A program made the translations under genes and the position numbers. From Betaproteobacteria bacterium (GTDB taxonomy: Bacteria > Pseudomonadota > Gammaproteobacteria > Burkholderiales > SG8-41): a DNA stretch of 15,679 nucleotides. The notes beneath the pieces were generated by a model. It was not told where the DNA came from. It ran no database searches and saw only the letters and a list, made by a program, of their open reading frames with translations. The stretch covers positions 1-15,679 of the forward strand of contig JANYDM010000124.1 in the NCBI GenBank assembly GCA_025363575.1. Reading direction: 5' to 3'. Below, one piece after another: positions 1 through 7,336 of this stretch (positions are counted from its first letter, which is position 1; each line of letters begins with the position of its first letter).

Positions 1-653
1 TTCTCGGTGATCTGCGCGATGCCGCCGCTCGCCTCGCCGCGCAGGCTGTAGTGAAAACCGCGGAAGAGACTGTCGAGCGCTTGCGGTGCCGTGGCGAGGA
101 TCTTGTTATACACAGCGATCGAGCTCGCGATGCTGGAAAGCCCGCCGGATTTCGCCTTCTGCACGCAGAAGAGCCCTACGCGGTCGGTCGGGTCGCTGTG
201 GAACGGCATATACGCATTGGTGCGATAGCCGCGCACGAGTTCGCCGCCGCTCACCTGCCCCCACTTAAGGCCTTCGTTGCGCACGTGGCCGATGTGATCG
301 CCTTTCGTGTTCTGCGCGATGACGACGCCGAGATGGACCGACAGGCCCCAGTAGATTTTTTCGAGGTCGGCATCGTCGTAACGATCGACCGGCACGCCAC
401 GCACCAGCGCAATGCCGCGCCCGTCTTCGAGCTGGCGCGAAATTTCGCGCATGCGCGAAGCGACGCCGCTTAGCGGAAAATCGCGCGCGCGCATCTCGAG
501 CACAGGCACGCCGGCCTGCTTGACGACCTTCAACGCCGCTTCTATCTCTGCGACTTCCGCCGCGGTCAGCTCGTAAATCCACGATGCGTCGCGCCGCAGC
601 TCATCGGCCGTCCACGCGCACGGATCCGCGATGCGTTCGCGAGTTTCACTCAT
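1..653 (-). CDS. TauD/TfdA-type Fe(II)/2-oxoglutarate dioxygenase, N-terminal part
   Basis: An open frame runs on the minus strand from the ATG at 651-653 to the window edge, so only the first 217 residues are visible. They resemble the TauD/TfdA family, which uses Fe(II), 2-oxoglutarate and oxygen to hydroxylate small organic substrates in the cytoplasm. The clearest mark is the iron-binding H-x-D motif, His152-Ser-Asp154, inside MPFHSDPTDRVGLFC. It is preceded by a G-x-A-L-V-R-G-V-P strand near residues 80-88, also typical. The distal iron-binding His and the 2-oxoglutarate-binding Arg lie beyond the edge. The start is 13 bases after the stop of the upstream DUF1028 gene and has no clear Shine-Dalgarno site, which suggests translational coupling in one operon. 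The substrate cannot be told. Confidence 0.8.
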   Translation of the reverse strand, partial: MSETRERIADPCAWTADELRRDASWIYELTAAEVAEIEAALKVVKQAGVPVLEMRARDFPLSGVASRMREISRQLEDGRGIALVRGVPVDRYDDADLEKIYWGLSVHLGVVIAQNTKGDHIGHVRNEGLKWGQVSGGELVRGYRTNAYMPFHSDPTDRVGLFCVQKAKSGGLSSIASSIAVYNKILATAPQALDSLFRGFHYSLRGEASGGIAQITE

Positions 654-666
654 AGTAAAGCGGTGC

Positions 667-1374
667 TCATGCCGCTTTGGCGTTCAGCCCGGCGACGAAT
701 TCTTCTTCCGGCATTGCACTGTCCGGCTTTGCGCGGCACTCCGCGTAGTAATCACGGTAGCGCTTGAACTCGGTGAGCACGCGGCGCAGCTCTGCGACCG
801 TCTTGTCGTGCAGGTCGACGCGCACATCGATCTCCGGAAAATCCAGCCGGTCGACGACTCTGATCCATGCAGACCGCTCGGGCCGCGGCACGCCTTTCGA
901 CATCTGGCCGCCGGCATCGCGGCCGCCTTCGAGCGCCATCATCAGGCGATCTTCGAGCGGCGCATCGGGCTGCTTCAGGAATCCGGAGATGATGCCCGCC
1001 ACCGTCTGCGGACCGGCAAGACCGTTGCCGTACGCCGCGTAGTACGGGCCTACCGTGTGACCCGCCCAGCCATTGCATCCGGGCCCTGTATGCGCGACCA
1101 CATTGTTTTCGCGGTCGATGATGCCGAACTGGCGGTAATCGAAATCCGGATCTTCGGCGGCGAGCACGCGCATGATGTGCTGTGGCACGTAGCCCTGCGC
1201 CAGCAGGTTCAACGCGAGCGGATCGACGTAGCGCAGATAAAAGGCCTGCGACTTGCTGACGCCTACGTTGGGACGCACGCTCTCGTTGCGGCGGCCGCAC
1301 GCCATCGAAAACGTCGTCGAGCCGACGCCGAAACGGCCGGTGCGCGGGCAGCGCGCGATGATCGAGTAAGTCAT
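667..1374 (-). CDS. DUF1028 family protein (copy A)
   Basis: This 235-residue protein belongs to DUF1028, an uncharacterised family thought to have an Ntn-hydrolase-like fold; its reaction is unknown to me. It opens with MTYSIIARCPRTGRFGVG, the usual family start. Later come DRENNVVAHTG, the W-A-G-H segment, GNGLAG, an ALEGGRDAGG stretch and the DVRVDLHD motif near the C-terminus. The frame is open further upstream, to 1449, but that extension runs through the repeat at 1413-1442. The ATG at 1372-1374 starts exactly at the family's N-terminus and has AGGAA six bases before it, so I chose it. It is a diverged paralog of the DUF1028 gene at 1605-2324 and lies directly upstream of the dioxygenase. 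Confidence 0.85.
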   Translation of the reverse strand: MTYSIIARCPRTGRFGVGSTTFSMACGRRNESVRPNVGVSKSQAFYLRYVDPLALNLLAQGYVPQHIMRVLAAEDPDFDYRQFGIIDRENNVVAHTGPGCNGWAGHTVGPYYAAYGNGLAGPQTVAGIISGFLKQPDAPLEDRLMMALEGGRDAGGQMSKGVPRPERSAWIRVVDRLDFPEIDVRVDLHDKTVAELRRVLTEFKRYRDYYAECRAKPDSAMPEEEFVAGLNAKAA

Positions 1375-1412
1375 GTCGTTTCCTAAAAATAAAAGCAAAA
1401 CAAACCGAATGG

Positions 1413-1594
1413 AGCCGCAGATGAACGCAGATAAACGCAGATGACTCAAAAGCCCGAATCTGGCCTATGTCGAAATCACGCGGCAACTAAAAACCTCAAC
1501 CCACGCGTTTTCCTTGCGCCATCAGTATGTACCGTAACTTTTGAGTTCTTCCTCTCTTAAAAGCTCTTGATCTTATCTGCGTTTATCTGCGGCT
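1413..1594. repeat. Inverted repeat of GCAGATAAAC-type units between two DUF1028 genes
   Basis: The left arm at 1413-1434 begins AGCCGCAGATGAACGCAGAT and carries a further ACGCAGAT unit to 1442. The right arm at 1573-1594 is its reverse complement with one mismatch. A nested pair, ACTCAAAAG at 1444-1452 and CTTTTGAGT at 1538-1546, extends the symmetry inwards. The arms enclose a core of about 85 bases with no gene in it. Short iterated GCAGATAAAC-like units are, from memory, common dispersed intergenic repeats in many bacterial genomes. This copy could be a REP-like or MITE-like element, or a hairpin in the transcript between the two genes. It fills most of the 230-base gap at 1375-1604. Confidence 0.7.
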
Positions 1595-1604
1595 GAAATC
1601 AGCT

Positions 1605-2324
1605 TTAAGTTCTTTGCCCTTGTTGCTTCTTGAGCATGTCGGCGAACTCCATCGCGGGGATGGCGTTGCGCGGGCTGCGCGCGCGCTGCTCGTAATAGGC
1701 GATCGAAGGCTTGTAGTCGACGTAGATGCGGCGCAATTCTTGGATCGCGTGCTCGTGCAGGTCGACTCTGAGATCGACTTCGTTATAGGTGCGGTTCGCC
1801 CATACGACCATGGCCGCGGAGCGTTCCGGCAACCGGCCCTTCGCGCCGACGATGCCGCCCGCCTTCTGCCCGGCCTCGAGCGCGGCAAGCAGTTGTTCAT
1901 CAAGTCCCGCGTCCGGCACCGATTCGAATCCTGTCGCCACCGCATCGACGACCTGCTGCCCCGCCAGCATGTCGCCGAACGCGATATAGCCGTTACCGAT
2001 GAGATGTCCCGCCCACTTGCGCACGCTGGCGCCCGTGTGCGCGACCGCATTGTTTTCGCGGTCGAGCAGCGCGATCTGCCGGTATGCGCTTTCGGAATCG
2101 TTGGCGAGAAGTTCCGTCAGCGCCTGGCCCGCGGTGCGTCCCTGCGTGAGCAGATTGATCGCGAGGTAGTTGTTGCGCGGGTTGGGTGCGCCGAGCGTCA
2201 GCGTCACGCCGGTGTTGGCGCGCACAGCGCCGTCGCAGTAGATGCCGATCGCGATCGAATAGCTGGCGATGGCGATGCCAAACTGCCCGGTGCGCGGACA
2301 GCGGGCGATGATGGAATAGGTCAT
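1605..2324 (-). CDS. DUF1028 family protein (copy B)
   Basis: This 239-residue protein is the second DUF1028 member, transcribed ahead of copy A. It starts MTYSIIARCPRTGQFGIAIA and keeps the family landmarks: DRENNAVAHTG, the K-W-A-G-H segment, FGDMLAGQQVVDAV, LAALEAGQKAGG and the DLRVDLHE motif near the C-terminus. It matches the usual DUF1028 pattern better than copy A in the GDMLAG segment. The ATG has CCGGAG six bases before it. In my experience DUF1028 genes often sit beside amidohydrolases, peptidases and TctC-type binding proteins, and the next gene here, divergently transcribed, is a TctC-type protein. The reaction is unknown; a role in hydrolysing small amides or peptides is only a guess from the Ntn-like fold. 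Confidence 0.87.
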   Translation of the reverse strand: MTYSIIARCPRTGQFGIAIASYSIAIGIYCDGAVRANTGVTLTLGAPNPRNNYLAINLLTQGRTAGQALTELLANDSESAYRQIALLDRENNAVAHTGASVRKWAGHLIGNGYIAFGDMLAGQQVVDAVATGFESVPDAGLDEQLLAALEAGQKAGGIVGAKGRLPERSAAMVVWANRTYNEVDLRVDLHEHAIQELRRIYVDYKPSIAYYEQRARSPRNAIPAMEFADMLKKQQGQRT

Positions 2325-2476
2325 GCAAGACTCCGGGGGATTGCGAAGTTAAAGCGTAACATAATGCAAACTCAGTGGTACGCATCCTGCTTTAACCTAT
2401 CGACGCCACAATCGGCGAGCGCATCACTTCTGCAGCACGCCGATCGCAGTGCGCACTGCATCAAACGGAGCATTGC

Positions 2477-3430
2477 TTGAAGCTAAAAATAAGTATCGCG
2501 GCTGTCGCCCTGATCATCACTTCGACGCCGGCCTGCGCACAAAACTATCCGCAGAAAACCATCCGCATCGTCGTCGCTGCCGCGCCCGGCGGCGCCAACG
2601 ACATACTCGGACGCATGTACGCACAGCGCATGACCGAAGCGCTAGGCCAGACCGTGGTCGTCGACAATCGTGGCGGGGGCGGGGGCGTGGTCGGCGCAGA
2701 GGCCGTCGCGCACGCAGCGCCCGATGGTTACACGCTGCTCTACTGTACGAACTCGCTGGTGGTGAACCCTTCCCTCAATCCCAAAGTCAATTACACGCTG
2801 AAGGATTTCGCACCGATATCGCTCGTAGCAAGTTTTCCTCTCGTGATTTCGGTGCATCCGTCGGTGCCCGCGAAGACCGTGCCCGAACTGGTTGCGCTGG
2901 CGAAGAAGCGCGGCGGTCTCAACTTCGGGTCGAGCGGCACGGGCTCTACCAACCAGCTCTCCGGCGTGCTGTTCAACATGGTCGCGGGCCTCAACAACGT
3001 GCACATTCCCTATAAAGGGGCGGGGCCGATGATGACGGCGCTCTTGTCAGGCGAAGTCGAAATGGGCGTCACCACCGTCTTTTCAGCCATGCCGTACGTG
3101 CGCGCCGGCCGCATGCGCGCCATCGCGGTGACGAGCCCGAAGCCGCTGGCCGCCCTGCCCGGCGTGCCGGCAATGGCCGCTTACTATCCGGGCTTCAACA
3201 CCAGTTTATGGCACGGCTACCTGACGACCGCGGGCACGCCTGCGCCCATAGTCGCGTTGCTGAACCGCGAAATCGTCAAGGCGCTGCACTCTGCTGAAAT
3301 ACGCCAGTCGCTGGAAGATGGCGGCGCGATAGCCGTCGGCAACTCGCCGGCCGAGTTCGCCGCCGTCCTGACGCAGGATTTCGAAATGTACGCGAAGCTC
3401 GTGAAAATTTCCGGCGCCAGAGCCGATTAA
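2477..3430 (+). CDS. TctC/Bug-type periplasmic solute-binding protein
   Basis: This 317-residue protein is a Bug family (TctC) extracytoplasmic binding protein, the receptor class of tripartite tricarboxylate transporters. It captures small carboxylate-like solutes in the periplasm. A signal peptide of about 21 residues ends near TPACA/QNYPQKTI. Family landmarks follow: IRIVVAAAPGGANDILGR, LGQTVVVDNRGGGGGVVGAE, AAPDGYTLLYC, LNFGSSGTGSTNQL, VHIPYKGAGPMMTALLSGEV and MRAIAVTSPKP. I chose the TTG at 2477-2479 because ACGGAG lies six bases upstream and the signal peptide begins there. No TctA or TctB membrane genes are adjacent, so it is an orphan receptor, as many Bug proteins are. Its last four bases overlap the convergent small gene. 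The ligand cannot be assigned. Confidence 0.93.
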   Translation: MKLKISIAAVALIITSTPACAQNYPQKTIRIVVAAAPGGANDILGRMYAQRMTEALGQTVVVDNRGGGGGVVGAEAVAHAAPDGYTLLYCTNSLVVNPSLNPKVNYTLKDFAPISLVASFPLVISVHPSVPAKTVPELVALAKKRGGLNFGSSGTGSTNQLSGVLFNMVAGLNNVHIPYKGAGPMMTALLSGEVEMGVTTVFSAMPYVRAGRMRAIAVTSPKPLAALPGVPAMAAYYPGFNTSLWHGYLTTAGTPAPIVALLNREIVKALHSAEIRQSLEDGGAIAVGNSPAEFAAVLTQDFEMYAKLVKISGARAD

Positions 3431-3696
3431 CCGGACGCGGCGTTGGCCGGTTGCGGATACAGCAGCCGTTCACGCTCGCGAATGCATTCTTCGAGCTCGG
3501 GATTCCTTGCGCAGGATGCCCGGTACCGGTTCGGATATGCCGGCACTGGCGCGTATCCATTCGGATACAGCACCGGCGTGCGGCTATGGTGATGAGCATG
3601 ACCATGGCCGCCGCCGTGGCCCTTCGCCCACGCGGATTCACCCGCGATCAGCATCGCGAAAAAAACCAGCGCCGATATCGTCTGTCTTGAATTCAT
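3427..3696 (-). CDS. Small histidine-rich secreted protein
   Basis: This predicted 89-residue protein is not one I recognise. It starts with a good signal peptide, MNSRQTISALVFFAMLIAGE onward, with likely cleavage after SAWA. A His/Gly run, GHGGGHGHAHHHSR, follows, then a Pro/Tyr-rich stretch and a C-terminal segment with two cysteines (RASCARNPELEECIRERER). The ATG at 3694-3696 has GGGGAA at good spacing; a start ten codons earlier is possible but would spoil the signal peptide. The His-rich run suggests metal binding in the periplasm, which is inference. The gene ends tail to tail with the TctC gene, and both stop codons lie inside the same TTAA at 3427-3430. Confidence 0.65.
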   Translation of the reverse strand: MNSRQTISALVFFAMLIAGESAWAKGHGGGHGHAHHHSRTPVLYPNGYAPVPAYPNRYRASCARNPELEECIRERERLLYPQPANAASG

Positions 3697-3757
3697 TGTG
3701 CGCTTCCCCGGCATTCCACTTCCCACGTTAGGCCGGCAAACTTACTGCGGCCTTACG

Positions 3758-5488
3758 TCAGACTCTGCAGTAATCCGAGCCGCAACCGAGGTCGCGATCG
3801 GCTTCCGTCAGCAACTGCTCGTACGTCTCCGGCACGCGGACCTCGCGCCCGATCACGCGCGGGCTGTAGCCCTGCAGCCAGTAGCTGTTGGTCGGATGGC
3901 CGCCGCCGGCGATGATGATCACGAAATTCTCCGGCTTCGCGGTGATCGGCCACGGATCGAACTTGATGCTCGCGCGCGTGAGCGGATTCGCATCTATCTC
4001 GATCCACGCCGGGCCGCCCGCGCGCTTCAAGTCCGCGAGCGGTATCTTTGAATGCTCCCACAGAAACTCGCGCATCGACTGCTTGGTCCAGCCGAGTCCC
4101 GTCATGGTCTGCGCGACCACAGCCGGGATCATGAGCACGCCCGGCGTGCCCTTCTCATAACCCGCGAGGCCCGTTAGATTCGGCACGCGCATGAAATCCG
4201 CCATGCGGTGCATGCCCTGCAGCGCGTCTTCTTCCGGCGTTTCTTTCTTTGCCCCGCGCCGCCGCATGTTGGTCGCGCCGTTGGCGAACAGGAGCGAAAC
4301 CGAATTCTGTTCAGGCGCGAAGCCGTGCCGCTCGGCGCCGTGCGGCAGCCAGCCCGGCGGTAGGTTCTCTTCGTCTTCAGCGAACACCAAATTCGTGTTG
4401 CGATTGCCGCCGTAATTCGCCATCGCGCCTATGCCGGGCAAAGCGCCGCCCACGTTCTGCTGTATCAACCGCAGAGCGCGCCCTATGCTCGCACCTGCCG
4501 GCCGCTGCGGATCGGGACCCAGGCAGCCGAAACCGGAGTTCAGCCGTATTTGTTTCGCGATCGGGCCATTGACGATGACGACCGGGAACGCGCTGCCGGA
4601 CGCCGCCTGCAACTGCTCGGCGTTGGATTCAGCATGGAGGAACGCTTCTACCGCGGCAATCAGCACCGGCAGGTACTCGGGCCGGCCGCCCGCCATCGCG
4701 AGCGCGATCGCGCAGGTCTCGACGGTCGTGATGCCGCCGCGCGGTGGAAACTTGCCGATGACGTGATCGCGCGGCAAAACACTGCCGCGCAGAATGCGCT
4801 CGACACGCTGCTTCGTCGCCGGCCATGCGGGGAGACCGTCGCCCCACAGATTGGTGATCAGCAGGTAATTCGCTTTGTCGAGCGCGTCGTCATAGCTGTC
4901 GCCCTCGACGGAGAGCATCGGCGTCACGCCGGCGGCGGTTTGGGCCAAGGCGGATTTCCATTGCGTGAAGCTGTCGTAGAACTCCTGCTTGCGTGCTTCG
5001 AGCGGCGCGATATCGCTGCCGGGCAGGAACATGTCGATCGGGAAGGTGATCATGGCGGCATCGGGCGCGAGCCCCAGGCCAGATACCGCGTTCTTCATGA
5101 CGCCGACGAAATCCGCGCGCGTCAATGTGACGGTCGGGATGCCTTCAGCTTCTATTCTTGCGACTGCACGGCCGCAGGCTGTGGCACAGGACCCTCAAGC
5201 CGCGTTGCCGATAATGACGGCGTCGACTCCGCTCTGTTTGACGAGCTTCGCCGTTGCTTCTTCGCCGATGAGCGCGTTGCCCTGCGGGAACGTATCGATG
5301 GGCAGAACCTCGATGCCGGGAAAATCCTGCTCGAACATTTTTTTCAGCAGCGGCAGCGTGCGAAACGCCTGCCACTGCTCGTTGGTGACGACGCCTATGC
5401 GTTTGCCGGCAAGCGAGTCCAGTCGCGGTGCGTGCGCCTGCGTGACCTCGATGCCGCCCGACGGATCATAGAAATCGATTTTGACCAT
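3758..5488 (-). CDS. UGSC-family selenoprotein with in-frame TGA read as selenocysteine
   Basis: One minus-strand frame runs from the ATG at 5486-5488 (GGAGG eight bases before it) to the TGA at 3758-3760, interrupted only by a TGA at 5195-5197. Read as selenocysteine it gives 576 residues with GNAA-U98-G-S-C101. That is the hallmark of the family I know from RefSeq naming as UGSC family (seleno)protein, in which U or C heads a U/C-x-x-C redox motif. The flanks fit the family: LDSLAGKRIGVVTN near 24-37, VDAVIIG just before the U, and ACGRAVARIEAEGIPTV after it. Downstream are TTVETCAIALAMAGGRPEYL, the NSGFGCLGPDPQRPAGASIG block (about 317-336), FAEDEENLPPGW (369-380) and a C-terminal Cys pair, CGSDYC (569-574). 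The reaction is unknown; a thiol/selenol redox role is inferred. Standard gene calling would give a 97-residue fragment plus a late-starting second gene. Confidence 0.87.
5162..5186 (-). promoter_or_regulatory. Candidate bacterial SECIS hairpin just downstream of the UGA
   Basis: In the mRNA, CUGC (5177-5174) can pair with GCAG (5167-5164) around the six-base loop GGCCGU, which starts 21 nucleotides after the UGA. A G5179-C5162 pair may extend the stem past a mismatch. An alternative fold of the same stretch pairs CAC-A-GCC with GGC-C-GUG around a UGC loop 18 nucleotides after the UGA. Both satisfy the loose rule I recall for bacterial SECIS elements: a loop about 16-37 nucleotides from the UGA with a G in its first two bases. 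The first fold resembles the UUGC-loop-GCAC top of the E. coli fdhF element. The stem is short, so this rests mainly on position. Confidence 0.5.
5195..5197 (-). other. In-frame UGA, predicted selenocysteine codon (U98)
   Basis: The codon reads TGA on the minus strand (tca at 5195-5197). Before it come GTC ATT ATC GGC AAC GCG GCT, and after it GGG TCC TGT GCC, giving VIIGNAA-U-GSCA with no change of frame. Protein similarity continues on both sides, so this is neither a gene end nor a frameshift. A one-base error from TGC or TGT (Cys) is the main alternative, since Cys forms of the family exist. Confidence 0.85.
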
Positions 5489-5542
5489 GCGTATTTCCTC
5501 CAGTTAAAACGGCGGGCTTCAACGAGGCACGCGACTGCGTGC

Positions 5543-7336
5543 TCAGTATTCGGGCCCTACCGGCAGGCGCGCCGGCCCCGCGGCGTTGATCTCGCTTGCC
5601 ATGACTTCTTGCGAACTCAGCGGATTGCCGACATAAGCGCCCTGCACGCGCGTGCAGCCCAGCGCCTGCAGCGCCTTGGCCGTGTCGGCGTCGGCAACGC
5701 CTTCAGCCGTGACCGCCAGGCCGAGATCCTGCGCGACGTGCACGAGCGAGCGCACGATCTTCGCGTGAAATGTTGCCTGCTGCATGTGGCCGATAAATGT
5801 CGCGCCTATCCGCACTTCATCGAGCGGCAGTTGGGCGAGATTGGATAACGAGGATGAGGCCGTGCCGAAATCGTCGATGGCGAGACGCACGCCGAGCGCC
5901 TTCAGCCGCGTAAGCGTGTCGTTTACCTGGTCGATGCCGGTGGCGAGCGCCGTCTCGTGGATCTCGATGACCAGCCGCCCCGGCGCGATTTTCCAGGTGC
6001 TCAGCGCGCGGCCCACGAATTCCGCAAAATCCGGCTGGACGAGGCCGCCCGCGGTGACTTTGAGAGCGAGCGGCAGATCGATGGCGAGCTGCGCGAATTC
6101 GGCGCACATTCGCAGCGCATTGTTATAGACCCACCACGTGATTTCGCGCACCAGGCCCGCGCTCTCGGCCGCCTCGAACGCGCGCGCCTCGGGCACCTCG
6201 CCGAACTTCTCGTCCTTCCAGCGCAGCATGCCTTCCAGCCCCGTTATGCGGCCGCTCGCGAGATCGAGCTGAGGCGCGAACGCCAGCGACAGCGCGCTTT
6301 CTTCGATCGCACGACGCAGCCTCGTTTCGTACTGCATATTGCGCTCTTCGCTTTCGCCATGCACCGTGTCGTAGGTCGCGACGCGCTCGGGGTTGCCGCG
6401 CGCCAATCCCGCGGCGATCTTGGCGTTGCGCACCAGCGCCTGCGGATCGGCGCCGTGGTCCGGATACATCGCGATGCCGATGACCGCATCGGCGTCGAAC
6501 GAGCGGTCGCCGAGCGGGATCGGCGCCTCGAGGGAACCCAATATCTTGTTCGCCGCGAGGATGGCGACGCCCTCGCCGGCGATGCGCGGCAGCAGGCAGG
6601 CAAACTGATCGCGGCTCACACGCCCGAGCTGGTCCTGCCGGCGCAGCACGCCTTCACGCATGCGCCGCGTCACGCGCAGCATGAACGCTTCGCCTTTCTG
6701 CAACCCGAGCTGGCGGTCGACCTGCTCGACTTTCGCGATCTGCAGCACGAGCAGTCCGAGCTGCTTGCCTTCCTGGCGGTGGGCTTCTATCGTCGTGCGG
6801 AATATTTCCATGAATGCCGCGTATTCGGGTGTCGGCAAGGTGCGCACGACGCCGCCTTCCGCCTGGCTGCGCGCGGCGATCGACGCGAGCAGCGCGATCT
6901 GCAGGAAGATGTAGCGCTGCAAGGCGAGCAGGCAATCCGCGCAACGGTCGGGGTCGCCCGCGTAAAGGCGCAGCGTGCAGCGCGTCATCGCGCTCTGGAA
7001 GCGCAGGCAATCGCGCCGCATGCGTTCGATCGGCTCGCCCTCGGCATCGAGAGCCCATTCGCCCAGCGCCAGGTACGCGGGCTCGGCGTTCTCGCCGCGC
7101 GACTCGACGAGCTCGGTGAAAGCGGGACCGAGCGCGCCACCGGCAGGCACGAATATATCGGGCGCGCGCACGCGCGCCTCTTCAAACACCGAGGCGACTA
7201 GCAGCAGCGTTGGCGCGTCTGCTCCGAACTCCTCGGCGAGACGGCCGACGAGCGCGCGCAGGCCGACCGCGGGGGCCGGCTCCGCGGCCGGCGCGTCGGC
7301 GTCAGAGGAAGTATTCGGAGGGATCAATCTCGACAC
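5543..7336 (-). CDS. Degenerate GGDEF/EAL-domain protein
   Basis: This protein of up to 597 residues joins a helical N-terminal region (1-160) to a GGDEF-like domain (about 170-325) and an EAL-like domain (about 335-575), the folds that make and break cyclic di-GMP. The GGDEF loop reads SRDQF (241-245), which should abolish cyclase activity. In the EAL domain EGM (368-370) replaces EAL. IDDFGT (487-492) and AEGV (544-547) survive, but the usual metal-binding Asn aligns with Lys426 and the usual Lys with Arg509. It therefore looks like a binding or effector protein rather than an enzyme. No transmembrane segment is obvious. The GTG at 7334-7336 is tentative: the TTG at 7325-7327 has GGGGAG at better spacing. 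Either start lies inside the end of the HD-GYP gene, so translation is probably coupled. Confidence 0.85.
   Translation of the reverse strand: MSRLIPPNTSSDADAPAAEPAPAVGLRALVGRLAEEFGADAPTLLLVASVFEEARVRAPDIFVPAGGALGPAFTELVESRGENAEPAYLALGEWALDAEGEPIERMRRDCLRFQSAMTRCTLRLYAGDPDRCADCLLALQRYIFLQIALLASIAARSQAEGGVVRTLPTPEYAAFMEIFRTTIEAHRQEGKQLGLLVLQIAKVEQVDRQLGLQKGEAFMLRVTRRMREGVLRRQDQLGRVSRDQFACLLPRIAGEGVAILAANKILGSLEAPIPLGDRSFDADAVIGIAMYPDHGADPQALVRNAKIAAGLARGNPERVATYDTVHGESEERNMQYETRLRRAIEESALSLAFAPQLDLASGRITGLEGMLRWKDEKFGEVPEARAFEAAESAGLVREITWWVYNNALRMCAEFAQLAIDLPLALKVTAGGLVQPDFAEFVGRALSTWKIAPGRLVIEIHETALATGIDQVNDTLTRLKALGVRLAIDDFGTASSSLSNLAQLPLDEVRIGATFIGHMQQATFHAKIVRSLVHVAQDLGLAVTAEGVADADTAKALQALGCTRVQGAYVGNPLSSQEVMASEINAAGPARLPVGPEY

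Noticed and set aside
5195..5197. General recoding of UGA in this organism
   Set aside because: Other clear genes in the window end with TGA at the expected family C-terminus, for example at 667, 7302 and 12599.
5125..5488. Reading the TGA at 5195 as a nonsense mutation in a pseudogene
   Set aside because: The frame is unbroken on both sides, the TGA falls exactly at the U of the family's UGSC motif, and no other defect is present in 576 codons. A sequencing error from a Cys codon remains possible.
4550..5848. Long plus-strand open frame of 432 codons
   Set aside because: It is antisense to the selenoprotein and the EAL gene, has no recognisable domain and an Arg/Ala/Asp-rich composition typical of shadow frames in GC-rich DNA.
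5957..7201. Plus-strand open frame of 414 codons
   Set aside because: It is the antisense shadow of the GGDEF/EAL gene, with no family motifs.
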